The notes beneath the pieces are model-generated. The model saw only the letters and a program-made list of their open reading frames with translations. It made no database searches and was not told where the DNA came from. A stretch of DNA of 64,000 nt from an uncultured Rhodocyclaceae bacterium. GTDB taxonomy: Bacteria; Pseudomonadota; Gammaproteobacteria; Burkholderiales; Rhodocyclaceae. Position numbers and translations under genes: made by a program. The stretch lies in contig CAKQRL010000001.1 in the NCBI GenBank assembly GCA_934271525.1, positions 124,001 to 188,000 of the forward strand. The letters run 5' to 3'. Positions 18,708 through 26,740 of this stretch are shown here, in pieces (positions within the stretch are counted from its first letter, which is position 1; every line of letters begins with the position of its first letter).

Positions 18708-18821
18708 ATGAAAGTTTTTCCTTCGGTCAAACGCATGTGTCGGCATTGCAAGGTTATCCGCCGCAAAGGTGTGGTTCGGGTGATTTGCAAAGATCCGCGG
18801 CACAAACAGCGTCAAGGCTAA
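18708..18821 (+). CDS. rpmJ: 50S ribosomal protein L36 (bL36), zinc type
   Basis: Smallest ribosomal protein, 37 aa, MKVFPSVKRMCRHCKVIRRK to HKQRQG. The zinc ligands C11, C14, C27 and H32 are all present. AAGGAG lies upstream. Confidence 0.95.
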   Translation: MKVFPSVKRMCRHCKVIRRKGVVRVICKDPRHKQRQG

Positions 18822-18846
18822 TTTTAACTTTTTTTGGAGTGCATTT

Positions 18847-19212
18847 ATGGCCCGTATTGCTGGGGTAAACATTCCGAATCACCAACATGCTGAAATTGCT
18901 TTAACGGCAATTTATGGCATTGGTCGCAGCAGCGCACAAAAAATTTGCGATGCCGCAGGTGTGATTCGTTCTAAAAAAATCAAAGACTTAAATGATGCGG
19001 ATTTGGAAAAATTGCGTGTTGAAGTGGCGAAATACACCGTGGAAGGTGATTTGCGCCGTGAAGTCTCTATGAATATCAAGCGGCTGATGGATTTGGGCTG
19101 CTACCGAGGGATGCGTCATCGCAAAGGTTTGCCGTGCCGTGGACAGCGCACGCGCACGAATGCGCGCACGCGTAAAGGTCCACGCAAAGCCATTGCGGCA
19201 GCAAAGAAATAA
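18847..19212 (+). CDS. rpsM: 30S ribosomal protein S13 (uS13)
   Basis: Head protein contacting tRNA and forming inter-subunit bridges. 121 aa, MARIAGVNIPNHQHAEIALT; the C-terminal RGQRTRTNARTRKGPRK tail is conserved. First gene of the alpha operon; TTGGAG upstream. Confidence 0.97.
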   Translation: MARIAGVNIPNHQHAEIALTAIYGIGRSSAQKICDAAGVIRSKKIKDLNDADLEKLRVEVAKYTVEGDLRREVSMNIKRLMDLGCYRGMRHRKGLPCRGQRTRTNARTRKGPRKAIAAAKK

Positions 19213-19224
19213 GGATGGATGAAA

Positions 19225-19614
19225 ATGGCAAAAACAGCGGTTAAAGCTCGTAAAAAAGTCAAAAAGAATGTAGCAGAAGGCGTGGCACACGTGCACGCTT
19301 CTTTTAACAACACCATCATCACCATCACCGATCGGCAAGGCAACACGCTTGCGTGGGCTACTTCGGGTGGTTCGGGTTTCAGAGGATCGCGCAAATCCAC
19401 GCCTTTTGCTGCGCAAGTGGCAGCGGAAGCCGCGGGCAAAGCCGCACAAGAATGCGGGGTGAAAAACCTAGAAGTGCGCATTAAAGGTCCCGGTCCCGGG
19501 CGTGAATCGTCCGTTCGTGCTTTGAATGCCTTGGGTTTAAAAATCACCGCGATTGCTGACGTGACGCCAATGCCGCATAACGGTTGCCGTCCGCCCAAAA
19601 AACGCCGCATGTAA
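19225..19614 (+). CDS. rpsK: 30S ribosomal protein S11 (uS11)
   Basis: Platform protein near the E site. 129 aa. ATG 19225 (MAKTAVKARKKVKKN) is chosen because AAGGA at 19211 is spaced about 9 bases from it, while the in-frame ATG at 19219 would be only a few bases from the same site. C-terminus PHNGCRPPKKRRM. Confidence 0.96.
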   Translation: MAKTAVKARKKVKKNVAEGVAHVHASFNNTIITITDRQGNTLAWATSGGSGFRGSRKSTPFAAQVAAEAAGKAAQECGVKNLEVRIKGPGPGRESSVRALNALGLKITAIADVTPMPHNGCRPPKKRRM

Positions 19615-19626
19615 GGAGAGAAAAAA

Positions 19627-20256
19627 GTGGCTCGTAATTTAGATCCCAAATGCCGTCAGTGCCGCCGCGAAGGCGAAAAGCTCTTTTTGAAGGGCGAAAA
19701 ATGTTTTTCTGGCAAATGTTCCATTGAACGCCGTTCTTATGCGCCCGGCCAACATGGGCAAAAATCTGGCGCGCGCTTGTCCGACTACGGCGTGCATTTG
19801 CGTGCCAAACAAAAAATCCGCCGCATTTACGGCGTTTTGGAAGGACAATTCCGCCGTGCTTTTGCCGAAGCTGAACGCCGCAAAGGGCAAACGGGTGAAA
19901 ACTTGTTGCAATTATTAGAATCCCGCTTGGATTCTGTGGCGTATCGCATGGGTTTTGGTGCATCGCGCGTGGAATCTCGTCAAGTGGTGCGGCATAACGG
20001 CGTTTTGGTTAACGGCAAACGTGTGAATATTCCCTCCTTTTTGGTCAAACCCGGTGATGTGATTGAATTAACCGAGCGTGCCAAAAAATCTTTGCGTTGC
20101 AAAGCGGCGTTGGAAGCGGCTGAATCCCGTGGTTTTCCGGAGTGGGTAAGCGTGGACGTGAAAGATGCCAAAGGCACCTTTAAGGCAATGCCGCAACGTG
20201 CAGATTTATCGCCCACCTTGAATGAAGGTTTGGTCATTGAGTTGTATTCCAAATAA
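19627..20256 (+). CDS. rpsD: 30S ribosomal protein S4 (uS4), four-cysteine form
   Basis: Primary 16S-binding assembly protein; alpha-operon repressor in E. coli. 209 aa with GTG start after AAGGAGAG. The N-terminus carries four cysteines (CRQC about residues 9-12, then CFSGKC about 26-31), which looks like an intact zinc ribbon. The E. coli protein has lost this ribbon. The S4 RNA-binding domain RLDSVAYRMGFGASRVESRQ is intact. Confidence 0.96.
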   Translation: MARNLDPKCRQCRREGEKLFLKGEKCFSGKCSIERRSYAPGQHGQKSGARLSDYGVHLRAKQKIRRIYGVLEGQFRRAFAEAERRKGQTGENLLQLLESRLDSVAYRMGFGASRVESRQVVRHNGVLVNGKRVNIPSFLVKPGDVIELTERAKKSLRCKAALEAAESRGFPEWVSVDVKDAKGTFKAMPQRADLSPTLNEGLVIELYSK

Positions 20257-20268
20257 TAGGAGGCGCTA

Positions 20269-21249
20269 ATGAATGACGGACTTTTAATCCCCCGCACCAT
20301 TGAAGTAGAAAGCGAATCTCCCGTTCACGCCAAGGTTAGAATGGAACCTTTTGAGCGTGGCTACGGGCATACTTTGGGCAACGCCTTGCGCCGCATTTTA
20401 CTTTCTTCTATGGTGGGTTATGCACCCACCGAAGTGGAAATCAATGGCGTGGTGCATGAATATTGCGCCATTGAAGGTGTGGAAGAAGACGTGGTCGATA
20501 TTCTTTTGAATTTAAAAGGCGTGATTTTTAAATTGGAAGGGCGTGATAACGTGTTGTTGCGCTTGACCAAAAACGGCCCGGGCGAAGTCAAAGCTGGCGA
20601 CATTGAATTGCCGCACGATGTGGAAATCATCAACCCCGAACAAGTGATTGCGCATTTAACTGCCAACGGCAAGTTGGAAATGGAAATCAAAGTGGAAAAA
20701 GGCCGTGGTTATGTGCCCGGCAATATGCGCCACTTGGGCGATTTGGAAGTTGGCAAAGCCATTGGCAAGTTGGTGTTGGATGCTTCATTTAGCCCCATTT
20801 TGCGTGTGGCTTATACCGTTGAAGCCGCTCGTGTTGAGCAGCGCACTGATTTAGACCGCTTGATTGTGGAAATTGAAACCAACGGTGTGATTGAACCCGA
20901 AGAAGCCATCCGTGAGGCTGCCCGCATTTTAAAAAGCCAACTTTCCGTTTTTGCAGATTTGGAAGGCACGGAGCCGGAAACGGTTGCACCGCAACAAAAC
21001 CAAATTGACCCGGTTTATTTGTCTCCCGTGGATGATTTGGAATTAACGGTTCGTTCCGCCAACTGCTTGAAAGCGGAAAACATCAATTTGATTGGTGATT
21101 TAACGCAGCGCACCGAACAGGAATTGCTCAAAACGCCGAATTTGGGGCGTAAATCGCTCAATGAAATCAAAGAAGTGCTCGCCAAACGTGGGCTCACATT
21201 AGGAAAAAAACTTGAAAATTGGCCGCCAGTTGGCGTGGAACAACGTTAA
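20269..21249 (+). CDS. rpoA: RNA polymerase subunit alpha
   Basis: Assembly platform of RNA polymerase. 326 aa: the N-terminal dimerisation domain (GYGHTLGNALRRILLSSM), a linker near residue 235, and the C-terminal domain with helix-hairpin-helix (RTEQELLKTPNLGRKSLNEIKEVL) that contacts UP elements and activators. ATG after AGGAGG. Alpha operon, between rpsD and rplQ. Confidence 0.97.
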   Translation: MNDGLLIPRTIEVESESPVHAKVRMEPFERGYGHTLGNALRRILLSSMVGYAPTEVEINGVVHEYCAIEGVEEDVVDILLNLKGVIFKLEGRDNVLLRLTKNGPGEVKAGDIELPHDVEIINPEQVIAHLTANGKLEMEIKVEKGRGYVPGNMRHLGDLEVGKAIGKLVLDASFSPILRVAYTVEAARVEQRTDLDRLIVEIETNGVIEPEEAIREAARILKSQLSVFADLEGTEPETVAPQQNQIDPVYLSPVDDLELTVRSANCLKAENINLIGDLTQRTEQELLKTPNLGRKSLNEIKEVLAKRGLTLGKKLENWPPVGVEQR

Positions 21250-21302
21250 ACGCTGTTTCATTGCTTTGCCTTTTTTCAAAAACAAAAGAAAGGATTACAA
21301 CA

Positions 21303-21701
21303 ATGCGTCACCGCAATGGATTGCGAAAATTAAACCGCACATCAAGCCACCGTTTGGCAATGTTGCGCAATATGATGGTTTCTTTGATTACGCACGAAGC
21401 CATCAAAACCACTTTGCCCAAAGCCAAAGAATTGCGCCGTGTGGTGGAACCGATGATTACATTAGGCAAAAAACCCTCCTTGGCGCACAAACGCTTGGCG
21501 TTTGACCGCCTGCGGGATCGTGCCGCCGTGGTTAAATTGTTTGATGAATTGGGGCCACGTTTTCAAAGCCGCCCGGGTGGTTATTTGCGCATTTTAAAAT
21601 GCGGCTACCGTGTTGGGGATAACGCCCCGATGGCATTTGTGGAATTGATGGATCGCCCCGAACCCATTGAAATTCCCGCCGTGCCCGAGGCTGCGGAATA
21701 A
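21303..21701 (+). CDS. rplQ: 50S ribosomal protein L17 (bL17)
   Basis: Tunnel-exit region protein. 132 aa from ATG 21303 (MRHRNGLRKLNRTSSHR) with AAAGGA upstream. It ends with a short acidic tail. Last gene of the alpha operon, followed by a strong terminator. Confidence 0.96.
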   Translation: MRHRNGLRKLNRTSSHRLAMLRNMMVSLITHEAIKTTLPKAKELRRVVEPMITLGKKPSLAHKRLAFDRLRDRAAVVKLFDELGPRFQSRPGGYLRILKCGYRVGDNAPMAFVELMDRPEPIEIPAVPEAAE

Positions 21702-21755
21702 ATGATTGCCTCGCTTTTTTGACTAAAAAAGCGGCGGCATTTTTAGAAAAATAAA

Positions 21756-21790
21756 AAAACGTCTCGCTTTGTGTTGAGACGTTTTTTTTT
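21756..21790 (+). terminator. Terminator after rplQ
   Basis: Stem AACGTCTC / GAGACGTT around a 10-base loop, flanked by A and T runs (nine Ts downstream). It ends the S10-spc-alpha supercluster. Confidence 0.85.
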
Positions 21791-21811
21791 AGCTTTTGAA
21801 ATTTTTTTGGA

Positions 21812-21823
21812 GTTGACCGTGGA
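21812..21823 (+). repeat. Single repeat arm overlapping the metZ start
   Basis: GTTGACCGTGGA preceded by GAAATTTTTTTGGA and followed by an A-run. TTGGAG followed six bases later by the arm's GTG gives a well-spaced ribosome-binding site and start codon for metZ. Confidence 0.8.
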
Positions 21824-23075
21824 AAAAAATCAAAATCATTCTGATTCTCACGATTCTTATTCTTTTGAAACCTTGTGCGTGCGCCACGGGCAAATGCGTT
21901 CGCAATTTAGAGAACATGCGGAAGCGCTTTATTTAACTTCCAGTTTTGTTTTTGATTCTGCCGAACAAGCGGCACGCTGTTTTGTTGGGGAAGAAGAAGG
22001 TTTTGTTTATTCTCGTTTTTCCAACCCCACGGCAACAATGTTTTGCGAGCGTTTGGCAAAATTAGAAAATGCAGAAATTGCTTATCCTTTTGCAAGCGGA
22101 ATGGCGGCAATTATGGCGGCGGTGCTGGGGCATGTGCAAGCAGGGGATGAAATCATCGCATCCACAAGGCTTTTTGGTTCCACCATTCAACTTTTTAACA
22201 ATGTTTTTTCAAAACTCAATATTAAAACAACCTATGTTCCGCCTGAAAATCCGCAAGCGTGGGAGCGTGCGGTAACGCAAAAAACCCGTTTTGCTTTTTT
22301 GGAAACGCCGGCTAATCCTTTGGGCGATATTGCGGATATTGCCGCCATTGCTGAAAAAATGCACCGCCACGGCATTATTGTGGCGGTGGATAATTGTTTT
22401 ATGACGCCGATTTTGCAACGTCCTTTGGATTTGGGTGCGGATTTGGTGATTCATTCCGCCACCAAATTTATTGACGGGCAAGGCAGAGTGATGGGCGGCG
22501 CCGTTTGCGGCAGCAAAAAAAATACCGAGGAGATCTTCCGCTTTTTGCGTGCATCAGGCTGTTCAATGTCGCCTTTTAATGCGTGGGTGTTGTTAAAAGG
22601 TTTGGAAACATTGCCTTTGCGGATGAAAGCGCATTCTGACAATGCGCTAAAAATTGCCCGTTGGCTTGAAAAACAACCGAATGTCAAAAAAGTGTTTTAT
22701 CCGGGTTTGGAATCGCACCCGCAACACGAACTTGCCAAACGCCAACAATCTGCATTTGGTGCGGTGTTGAGTTTTGAAGTAGAAGGCGGGCAAGAAGCGG
22801 CGTGGCGGGTGATTGATTCTTGCAAACTTTTATCCATCACCGGCAATTTGGGTGATTCAAAAACCACCATCACGCATCCAGCCACCACCACGCACAGCAA
22901 GTTGTCGGAAGAAGAACACCGCATTGCGGGCATCACGCCCGGTTTAATTCGGCTTTGCGTGGGGTTGGAAAATGTGGAAGATATCCAAAACGATTTGTCT
23001 CGTGGTCTTCTCTTGCCAAGCGCAACAGGCGATGGTTTTTTTAAAAATATGTTCAAAAAAATCATCGGTTCTTAA
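21819..23075 (+). CDS. metZ: O-succinylhomoserine sulfhydrylase (Cys/Met metabolism PLP enzyme)
   Basis: PLP enzyme of the cystathionine-synthase family that makes homocysteine from activated homoserine and sulfide, bypassing cystathionine. The PLP lysine lies in HSATKFIDGQGRVMGG. The motifs YSRFSNPT, ETPANPLGDIAD and TTHSKLSEEE fit MetZ better than MetB. 418 aa from GTG 21819, chosen because GGAG is six bases upstream; TTG 21813 is in frame but abuts the Shine-Dalgarno. Both candidate starts lie in a repeat arm, so the N-terminus comes from the repeat. MetB or MetY activity cannot be excluded. Confidence 0.85.
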   Translation: MEKNQNHSDSHDSYSFETLCVRHGQMRSQFREHAEALYLTSSFVFDSAEQAARCFVGEEEGFVYSRFSNPTATMFCERLAKLENAEIAYPFASGMAAIMAAVLGHVQAGDEIIASTRLFGSTIQLFNNVFSKLNIKTTYVPPENPQAWERAVTQKTRFAFLETPANPLGDIADIAAIAEKMHRHGIIVAVDNCFMTPILQRPLDLGADLVIHSATKFIDGQGRVMGGAVCGSKKNTEEIFRFLRASGCSMSPFNAWVLLKGLETLPLRMKAHSDNALKIARWLEKQPNVKKVFYPGLESHPQHELAKRQQSAFGAVLSFEVEGGQEAAWRVIDSCKLLSITGNLGDSKTTITHPATTTHSKLSEEEHRIAGITPGLIRLCVGLENVEDIQNDLSRGLLLPSATGDGFFKNMFKKIIGS

Positions 23076-23080
23076 AAAAA

Positions 23081-23120
23081 TCCACGGTAAACGCCAAAAA
23101 AATTTGAAGTTTACCGTGGA
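23081..23120. repeat. Palindromic element, short full copy (40 bp)
   Basis: TCCACGGTAAAC, short centre CGCCAAAAAAATTTGAA, GTTTACCGTGGA. The arms are fully complementary. It lies between metZ and the pilin terminator. Confidence 0.88.
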
Positions 23121-23133
23121 AAATCACCATTAA

Positions 23134-23160
23134 AAAACCCGCTTTGAAAGCGGGTTTTGT
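23134..23160 (-). terminator. Terminator of pilin gene 1
   Basis: AAAACCCGCTTTGAAAGCGGGTTTT hairpin, with A/T flanks on both sides, so it could serve both metZ and the convergent pilin gene. The same hairpin follows pilin gene 2. Confidence 0.8.
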
Positions 23161-23184
23161 TTTTTTTAAGCAATCGTTTGGCGA

Positions 23185-23706
23185 TTAGGGTGTGCCATTA
23201 GCGTAATTTCTGCAAGTGGAAGGCATGTATTTGGCAGACACGTTTGCATAGCATTGCCACACGCCGTAATTGTTGTGGCGGAGCATCGCAATTTTGTCGC
23301 CTTGCAATTTTTCATTGACCACATTGTTGCCATCGCCGATGAAGCATTCCACGCCAGATTTGAAGTCGCCGTAAGCACTTAAATCGGTTGTGCCCGGGCC
23401 TGCGCCGTAGATTTTCACTTTGCAATAAGAAGTTTTCACCGTGGTGGATTGTTGGGAGCCATCACCAATACCCATGAAAATATAATTGTTGGTGGTAAAG
23501 TCGGCGTGGAAAGTTGGCGTTTTGCCTTCCGATTTTGCCGCTTCAAAGTTGGTTTTGGCAGGTGCAATTTCAGCCAAAGCGGCAGTAACTTGCGAGCGAA
23601 TCACATAGTCTTGGTAAGCGGGCAAAGCAATGGCTGCCAACACGCCAATGATGGCAATCACCACCATCAACTCAATTAAGGTAAAGCCTTGTTGCAATTT
23701 TTTCAT
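23185..23706 (-). CDS. Type IV pilin, copy 1 (PilA/PilE-like major pilin)
   Basis: Type IVa prepilin of 173 aa. The class III leader MKKLQQG ends at the prepilin-peptidase site, followed by the hydrophobic helix FTLIELMVVIAIIGVLAAIA with the conserved E5. Cysteines in the C-terminal half fit a disulfide D-region (for example C in VWQCYANVS and in PSTCRNY). The protein is identical to copy 2 at 26741-27262. A sigma-54 type promoter lies 60 bases upstream. The start ATG follows GGAGAG. It is read toward metZ and ends in its own terminator. Confidence 0.93.
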   Translation of the reverse strand: MKKLQQGFTLIELMVVIAIIGVLAAIALPAYQDYVIRSQVTAALAEIAPAKTNFEAAKSEGKTPTFHADFTTNNYIFMGIGDGSQQSTTVKTSYCKVKIYGAGPGTTDLSAYGDFKSGVECFIGDGNNVVNEKLQGDKIAMLRHNNYGVWQCYANVSAKYMPSTCRNYANGTP

Positions 23707-23765
23707 TTGGACTCTCCTAAAAGAAAAAAGGTTGTTGAAAACTTTTTTAAAACCGCACTTGGCAC

Positions 23766-23781
23766 TACAAATAACGTGCCA
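23766..23781 (-). promoter_or_regulatory. Sigma-54 type promoter of pilin gene 1
   Basis: On the minus strand TGGCACGTTATTTGTA: a -24 GG and -12 element close to TGGCAC-N5-TTGC, with T instead of C at the -12 dinucleotide. The same box precedes two more pilin genes. Confidence 0.7.
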
Positions 23782-23951
23782 CATTGTAACTATTTGAAAA
23801 ATAATATTTTTTTAGAGTCAAAAAGGGAGAGGGGCAATTTTTGCGCTTGATGTTGACAATTTTTGTCATATTGTAATGTTTGTGTTGAAACACGTTGTTT
23901 TTTACAAAACCAACGCCCCAAGCATTTGTTTTTTTTTGAAAAAAATTTTGC

Positions 23952-23963
23952 GTTGACCGTGGA
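23952..23963 (+). repeat. Single repeat arm in the pilin 1 - relB gap
   Basis: GTTGACCGTGGA preceded by TTTGAAAAAAATTTTGC; the trailing TGGAAAATCG is duplicated in tandem. The 346-base gap 23707-24052 otherwise holds only the pilin promoter and AT-rich sequence in which I see no gene. Confidence 0.75.
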
Positions 23964-24052
23964 AAATCGTGGAAAATCGTTTTTTTTGGAGTTTAAAAAT
24001 CGCCTATTCAGCGTGTAAAATCAAAAAAGATTTTGCAAAAAGGAGTTGAACA

Positions 24053-24265
24053 ATGCCCGTGCTTTTAGATTTGCCGCCCAAAATGCAAGAAGCCTTTGCA
24101 CGCTATGCCAAAGAATTCAACGTTCCCCAAGAAAAATTGATGCTTGCCGCTTTGGATTTTTATTTGGAAGATGTGGAAGACGCACTCGCCGCCCGCACGG
24201 CTTACAAACAAGAAGAATGCGTAACGCTTGACGAAATTAAAAAAGAAATCGCTTGTGAAGGTTAA
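24053..24265 (+). CDS. RelB-type antitoxin (ribbon-helix-helix-like)
   Basis: Small acidic protein of 70 aa, MPVLLDLPPKMQEAFARYAK, with the YLEDVEDALAARTAYKQEE segment and TLDEIKKEIACEG end typical of RelB/DUF6290-type antitoxins. These bind their own promoter through the N-terminus and the toxin through the C-terminus. ATG after AAGGAG. The stop overlaps the start of the toxin frame by 11 bases, as in coupled relBE pairs. Because the partner toxin is frameshifted, this antitoxin may now be an orphan. Confidence 0.75.
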   Translation: MPVLLDLPPKMQEAFARYAKEFNVPQEKLMLAALDFYLEDVEDALAARTAYKQEECVTLDEIKKEIACEG

Positions 24266-24526
24266 ATTGACCAAAAGGGCGCACAAAAAAGGGCGCACAA
24301 GCAACTCAAACGTTTGGATAAAGCGGTGAAAAAGCGCATCATGCTTTATTTGGAAGAAGTGGAAAAACTTGAAAATCCACGCAGTCGTGCCAAACTTTTA
24401 ACAGGCGGTTTTGCGGGTTTGTGGCGTTTTCGGGTTGGCGACTACCGAATTATTTGCGATATTGTTGATGTTGAATTGACAATTTACGCCATTGAAATCG
24501 GGCATCGCCGTGAAATTTATTTTTGA
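24255..24526 (+). pseudogene. RelE/ParE-family toxin, frameshifted by a 14-bp duplication
   Basis: The frame begins at GTG 24255 (VKVKLTKRAH) and breaks because GGGCGCACAA occurs twice 14 bases apart (24277-24286 and 24291-24300). Removing one 14-base unit restores one frame of about 85 aa, reading KLTKRAHKQLKRLDKAVKKR and then GFAGLWRFRVGDYRIICDI, the RelE/ParE core. Now only the downstream part from 24314 is open, and it lacks the N-terminal helix. The duplication is a tandem repeat, so reversion is possible. Confidence 0.75.
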
Positions 24527-24575
24527 AACCAACGCCCCGAGTATTTATTCTTTTTAAAACGTGCGGTGTGTTACT

Positions 24576-24812
24576 TCAAGCATCGTCTTGCTCCATCGCT
24601 GCCCACATTTCGTCCACCGTTTTATAAAACTTGTAATTCTGCGGATTAGCCAAAATATCCTTGGCTTCCTTTAACGCTTCTTGCATTTCTTTTTCCCAAT
24701 TTTCATCATCATCTTCTTTTTCGGTGATGACGTTGGCTTTGACTGCTTTGGCAAGTGCCAAAAAGGGTTCCAAAAAATCATCGCTAATGTTTTGAATGGT
24801 CAACGTGTGCAT
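24576..24812 (-). CDS. Hypothetical small protein, antitoxin-like, paralogue 1
   Basis: 78 aa from ATG 24812 (MHTLTIQNISDDFLEPFLAL), with GGAG upstream. The middle is very acidic (EKEDDDENWEKEMQEALKEA) and the end reads NPQNYKFYKTVDEMWAAMEQ. It shares the T-L-T-I start and the NPQNY-x-x-YKT-x-E ending with the protein at 27376-27597, so the two are paralogues. The shape resembles RelB/DinJ-like antitoxins, but I see no toxin gene next to it. Function unknown. Confidence 0.6.
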   Translation of the reverse strand: MHTLTIQNISDDFLEPFLALAKAVKANVITEKEDDDENWEKEMQEALKEAKDILANPQNYKFYKTVDEMWAAMEQDDA

Positions 24813-24909
24813 TGTTGCGCTCCTATTGGAATGTTTTTCACAAATATACAATGATTGCGCCGTTTTTGGCACAATGCGTTCTTTCAACTTTTTTTAAAAC
24901 AAACAAAAA

Positions 24910-26622
24910 ATGAACACTTCTTTTCAATTCAAACGCATTGTGTTGGTGTTGGCGGCGCTTTTGTATTTTGTGTTGGCTTTCACAATTTTTGGGCGCTCTA
25001 TTTTAATCAATTCTGTGGAAAACATTTTTCCGCTTGGTTCAACCTTTTTGCGCATATGGATTCGCTTTGTTGGTTGGTTTCAAGATACCGCCTTGTTGCA
25101 AATTGCTTTATTTTTATTTTTAAAAGGCATTCAAGTGCCCGAATGTTTGAATGCGGCAAGTGCAAAACTTGGGCGGTTTTTAAAAAACAATGCCGCCGCT
25201 TTTTGTGCGGGTGCGGTGGTTTTAACGGTTATTTACGGCTCGCAGTTTTATATGTTTAACGTGCGCTTGGATACCGATATGGCAATCAACACCAGCCCGG
25301 GCGGCACGTTTATTTGGTTGGATATTGGGCGTTATGGCGCCGTTTTCACCCGTTTTTTAACCGACCAACTCAACTTCAACCCTTATTTTGTTTCATCCTT
25401 GGGTTTTGTGGTGTTGTTTGCCGCAATGGTTGTTTGCGCCGCTTTGTTTTGGCGCATCGGCAAAGTTCCGGTTTTTTTAAGCGTTTTTATTTTTTGTTTG
25501 TTTTTTTCGCACCCCGTTTGGATGGCGCAAACTTATTACACCTTGCAAACCGTGGCGCTCAATTGGGGCATTGCCTTGTGTTTTTTGGCGGTTTATTTTG
25601 TTTTTGCTAGCCTTTTTGCAGGCAGTTTAAAAATTAAAATCGCCTATTTATCCGCAGCATTTTTGAGCATTTGGTGGCTTGCTGCCACTTATCAAAGTTT
25701 GGTTTTGTTGTTTGTTGCTGTGGCGATTTTTAGCCTGATTTTGTGTTGCCGACAATTTGCGCCAGCCATTTGCCGCAAATTGTCAGTTTGGTTGATGGTG
25801 TGTGCTGTGGCGGCGTTGGCGGTGCATTTTTTAATAACGGCATTGTTTTTTTCCACGGAAATGGATTATTTGGCGCACCGCACTTGTTGGGCAAATTTGC
25901 CACTTGGCATTTGTGCGGCAAGCGTGGGTTTTAGCATTGAGCGGATTTTAACGGGAGCACTCAATTTCAGCGCTTTTTATTCTCGGGCGTTTTTGTTTGT
26001 TGGCTTGGCGGCGTTGGTTGTTGCGTTGCGCCAAAAACAAGGTTTTTGGTTGGTGTTGCTCTTGCAGGCTTTGCCTTTTTTGATGATTTTTGCAAGCGGC
26101 GTTGACCAAGTGCCACGCTCGCAATTGGTTTTGCCTTTTGTGCTGGCTGCGGACTTTTTGCTGTTGTTTTTATTGGTTGAAAAACAAAAATTGTGGTTGG
26201 TTGCGGCGGGCGTGTTGTTGTTTGCTTACCAAGCGGGCATTACCATGCGTTTGCAATACACAGACGATTTGCGTTTTCAAAACGATGTGTTGCTTGCCAA
26301 CCGCATTGAAGAACGCTTGGCAACGTTAAACCTTTTGGAAAAACCCGTTGTTTTTGTTGGCGAAAAAGCACGTTTGAATCGTGTAACGGTGAAAGAACGG
26401 GGCGAATATTTGGGCGAATCGCTTGCCATTTATTCCCGTTTTCACGATTTTGCACAAACGCAAGGCATTCACTTTTTAAAGGTAGAAAAAGAAAAAGAAG
26501 AAGAATTGCGCCAAAAGGCATTGGAATTATCCAAAACAATGCCCGACTTTCCGCACGGGGAGAGTGTGAAAGAAACGGAAGATTTTGTGTTGGTGAAGTT
26601 GTCTGAATTTATGCCCAAATAA
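24910..26622 (+). CDS. Multi-pass membrane protein, probable GtrII-type glucosyltransferase
   Basis: 570 aa with about eleven predicted hydrophobic segments. Between the second and third lies a loop with paired acidic residues (VRLDTDMAIN) followed by WLDIGRYGAVFTRFLTD, the arrangement seen in the Glucos_trans_II (GtrII) family that moves glucose from a lipid carrier onto O-antigen. A soluble C-terminal part of about 110 residues follows. It lies between two identical pilin genes, so pilin or LPS glycosylation is a plausible role, but that is inference. A PilO/PglL-like oligosaccharyltransferase is less likely because I see no Wzy_C-like motif. Confidence 0.6.
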   Translation: MNTSFQFKRIVLVLAALLYFVLAFTIFGRSILINSVENIFPLGSTFLRIWIRFVGWFQDTALLQIALFLFLKGIQVPECLNAASAKLGRFLKNNAAAFCAGAVVLTVIYGSQFYMFNVRLDTDMAINTSPGGTFIWLDIGRYGAVFTRFLTDQLNFNPYFVSSLGFVVLFAAMVVCAALFWRIGKVPVFLSVFIFCLFFSHPVWMAQTYYTLQTVALNWGIALCFLAVYFVFASLFAGSLKIKIAYLSAAFLSIWWLAATYQSLVLLFVAVAIFSLILCCRQFAPAICRKLSVWLMVCAVAALAVHFLITALFFSTEMDYLAHRTCWANLPLGICAASVGFSIERILTGALNFSAFYSRAFLFVGLAALVVALRQKQGFWLVLLLQALPFLMIFASGVDQVPRSQLVLPFVLAADFLLLFLLVEKQKLWLVAAGVLLFAYQAGITMRLQYTDDLRFQNDVLLANRIEERLATLNLLEKPVVFVGEKARLNRVTVKERGEYLGESLAIYSRFHDFAQTQGIHFLKVEKEKEEELRQKALELSKTMPDFPHGESVKETEDFVLVKLSEFMPK

Positions 26623-26625
26623 AAA

Positions 26626-26676
26626 TCCACGGTAAACGCAAAATTTTTTTCAAAAAAATTTGAAGTTTACCGTGGA
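26626..26676. repeat. 51-bp palindromic element, full copy
   Basis: TCCACGGTAAAC, centre GCAAAATTTTTTTCAAAAAA with further A/T bases, GTTTACCGTGGA; complementary arms. It separates the GtrII-like gene from pilin gene 2, as the copy at 23081 does for metZ and pilin gene 1. Confidence 0.9.
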
Positions 26677-26687
26677 AAATCGCCATC

Positions 26688-26716
26688 AAAAAACCCGCTT
26701 TGAAAGCGGGTTTTGT
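26688..26716 (-). terminator. Terminator of pilin gene 2
   Basis: Same AAAACCCGCTTTGAAAGCGGGTTTT hairpin as after pilin gene 1; it lies within the duplicated segment. Confidence 0.8.
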
Positions 26717-26740
26717 TTTTTTTAAGCAATCGTTTGGCGA

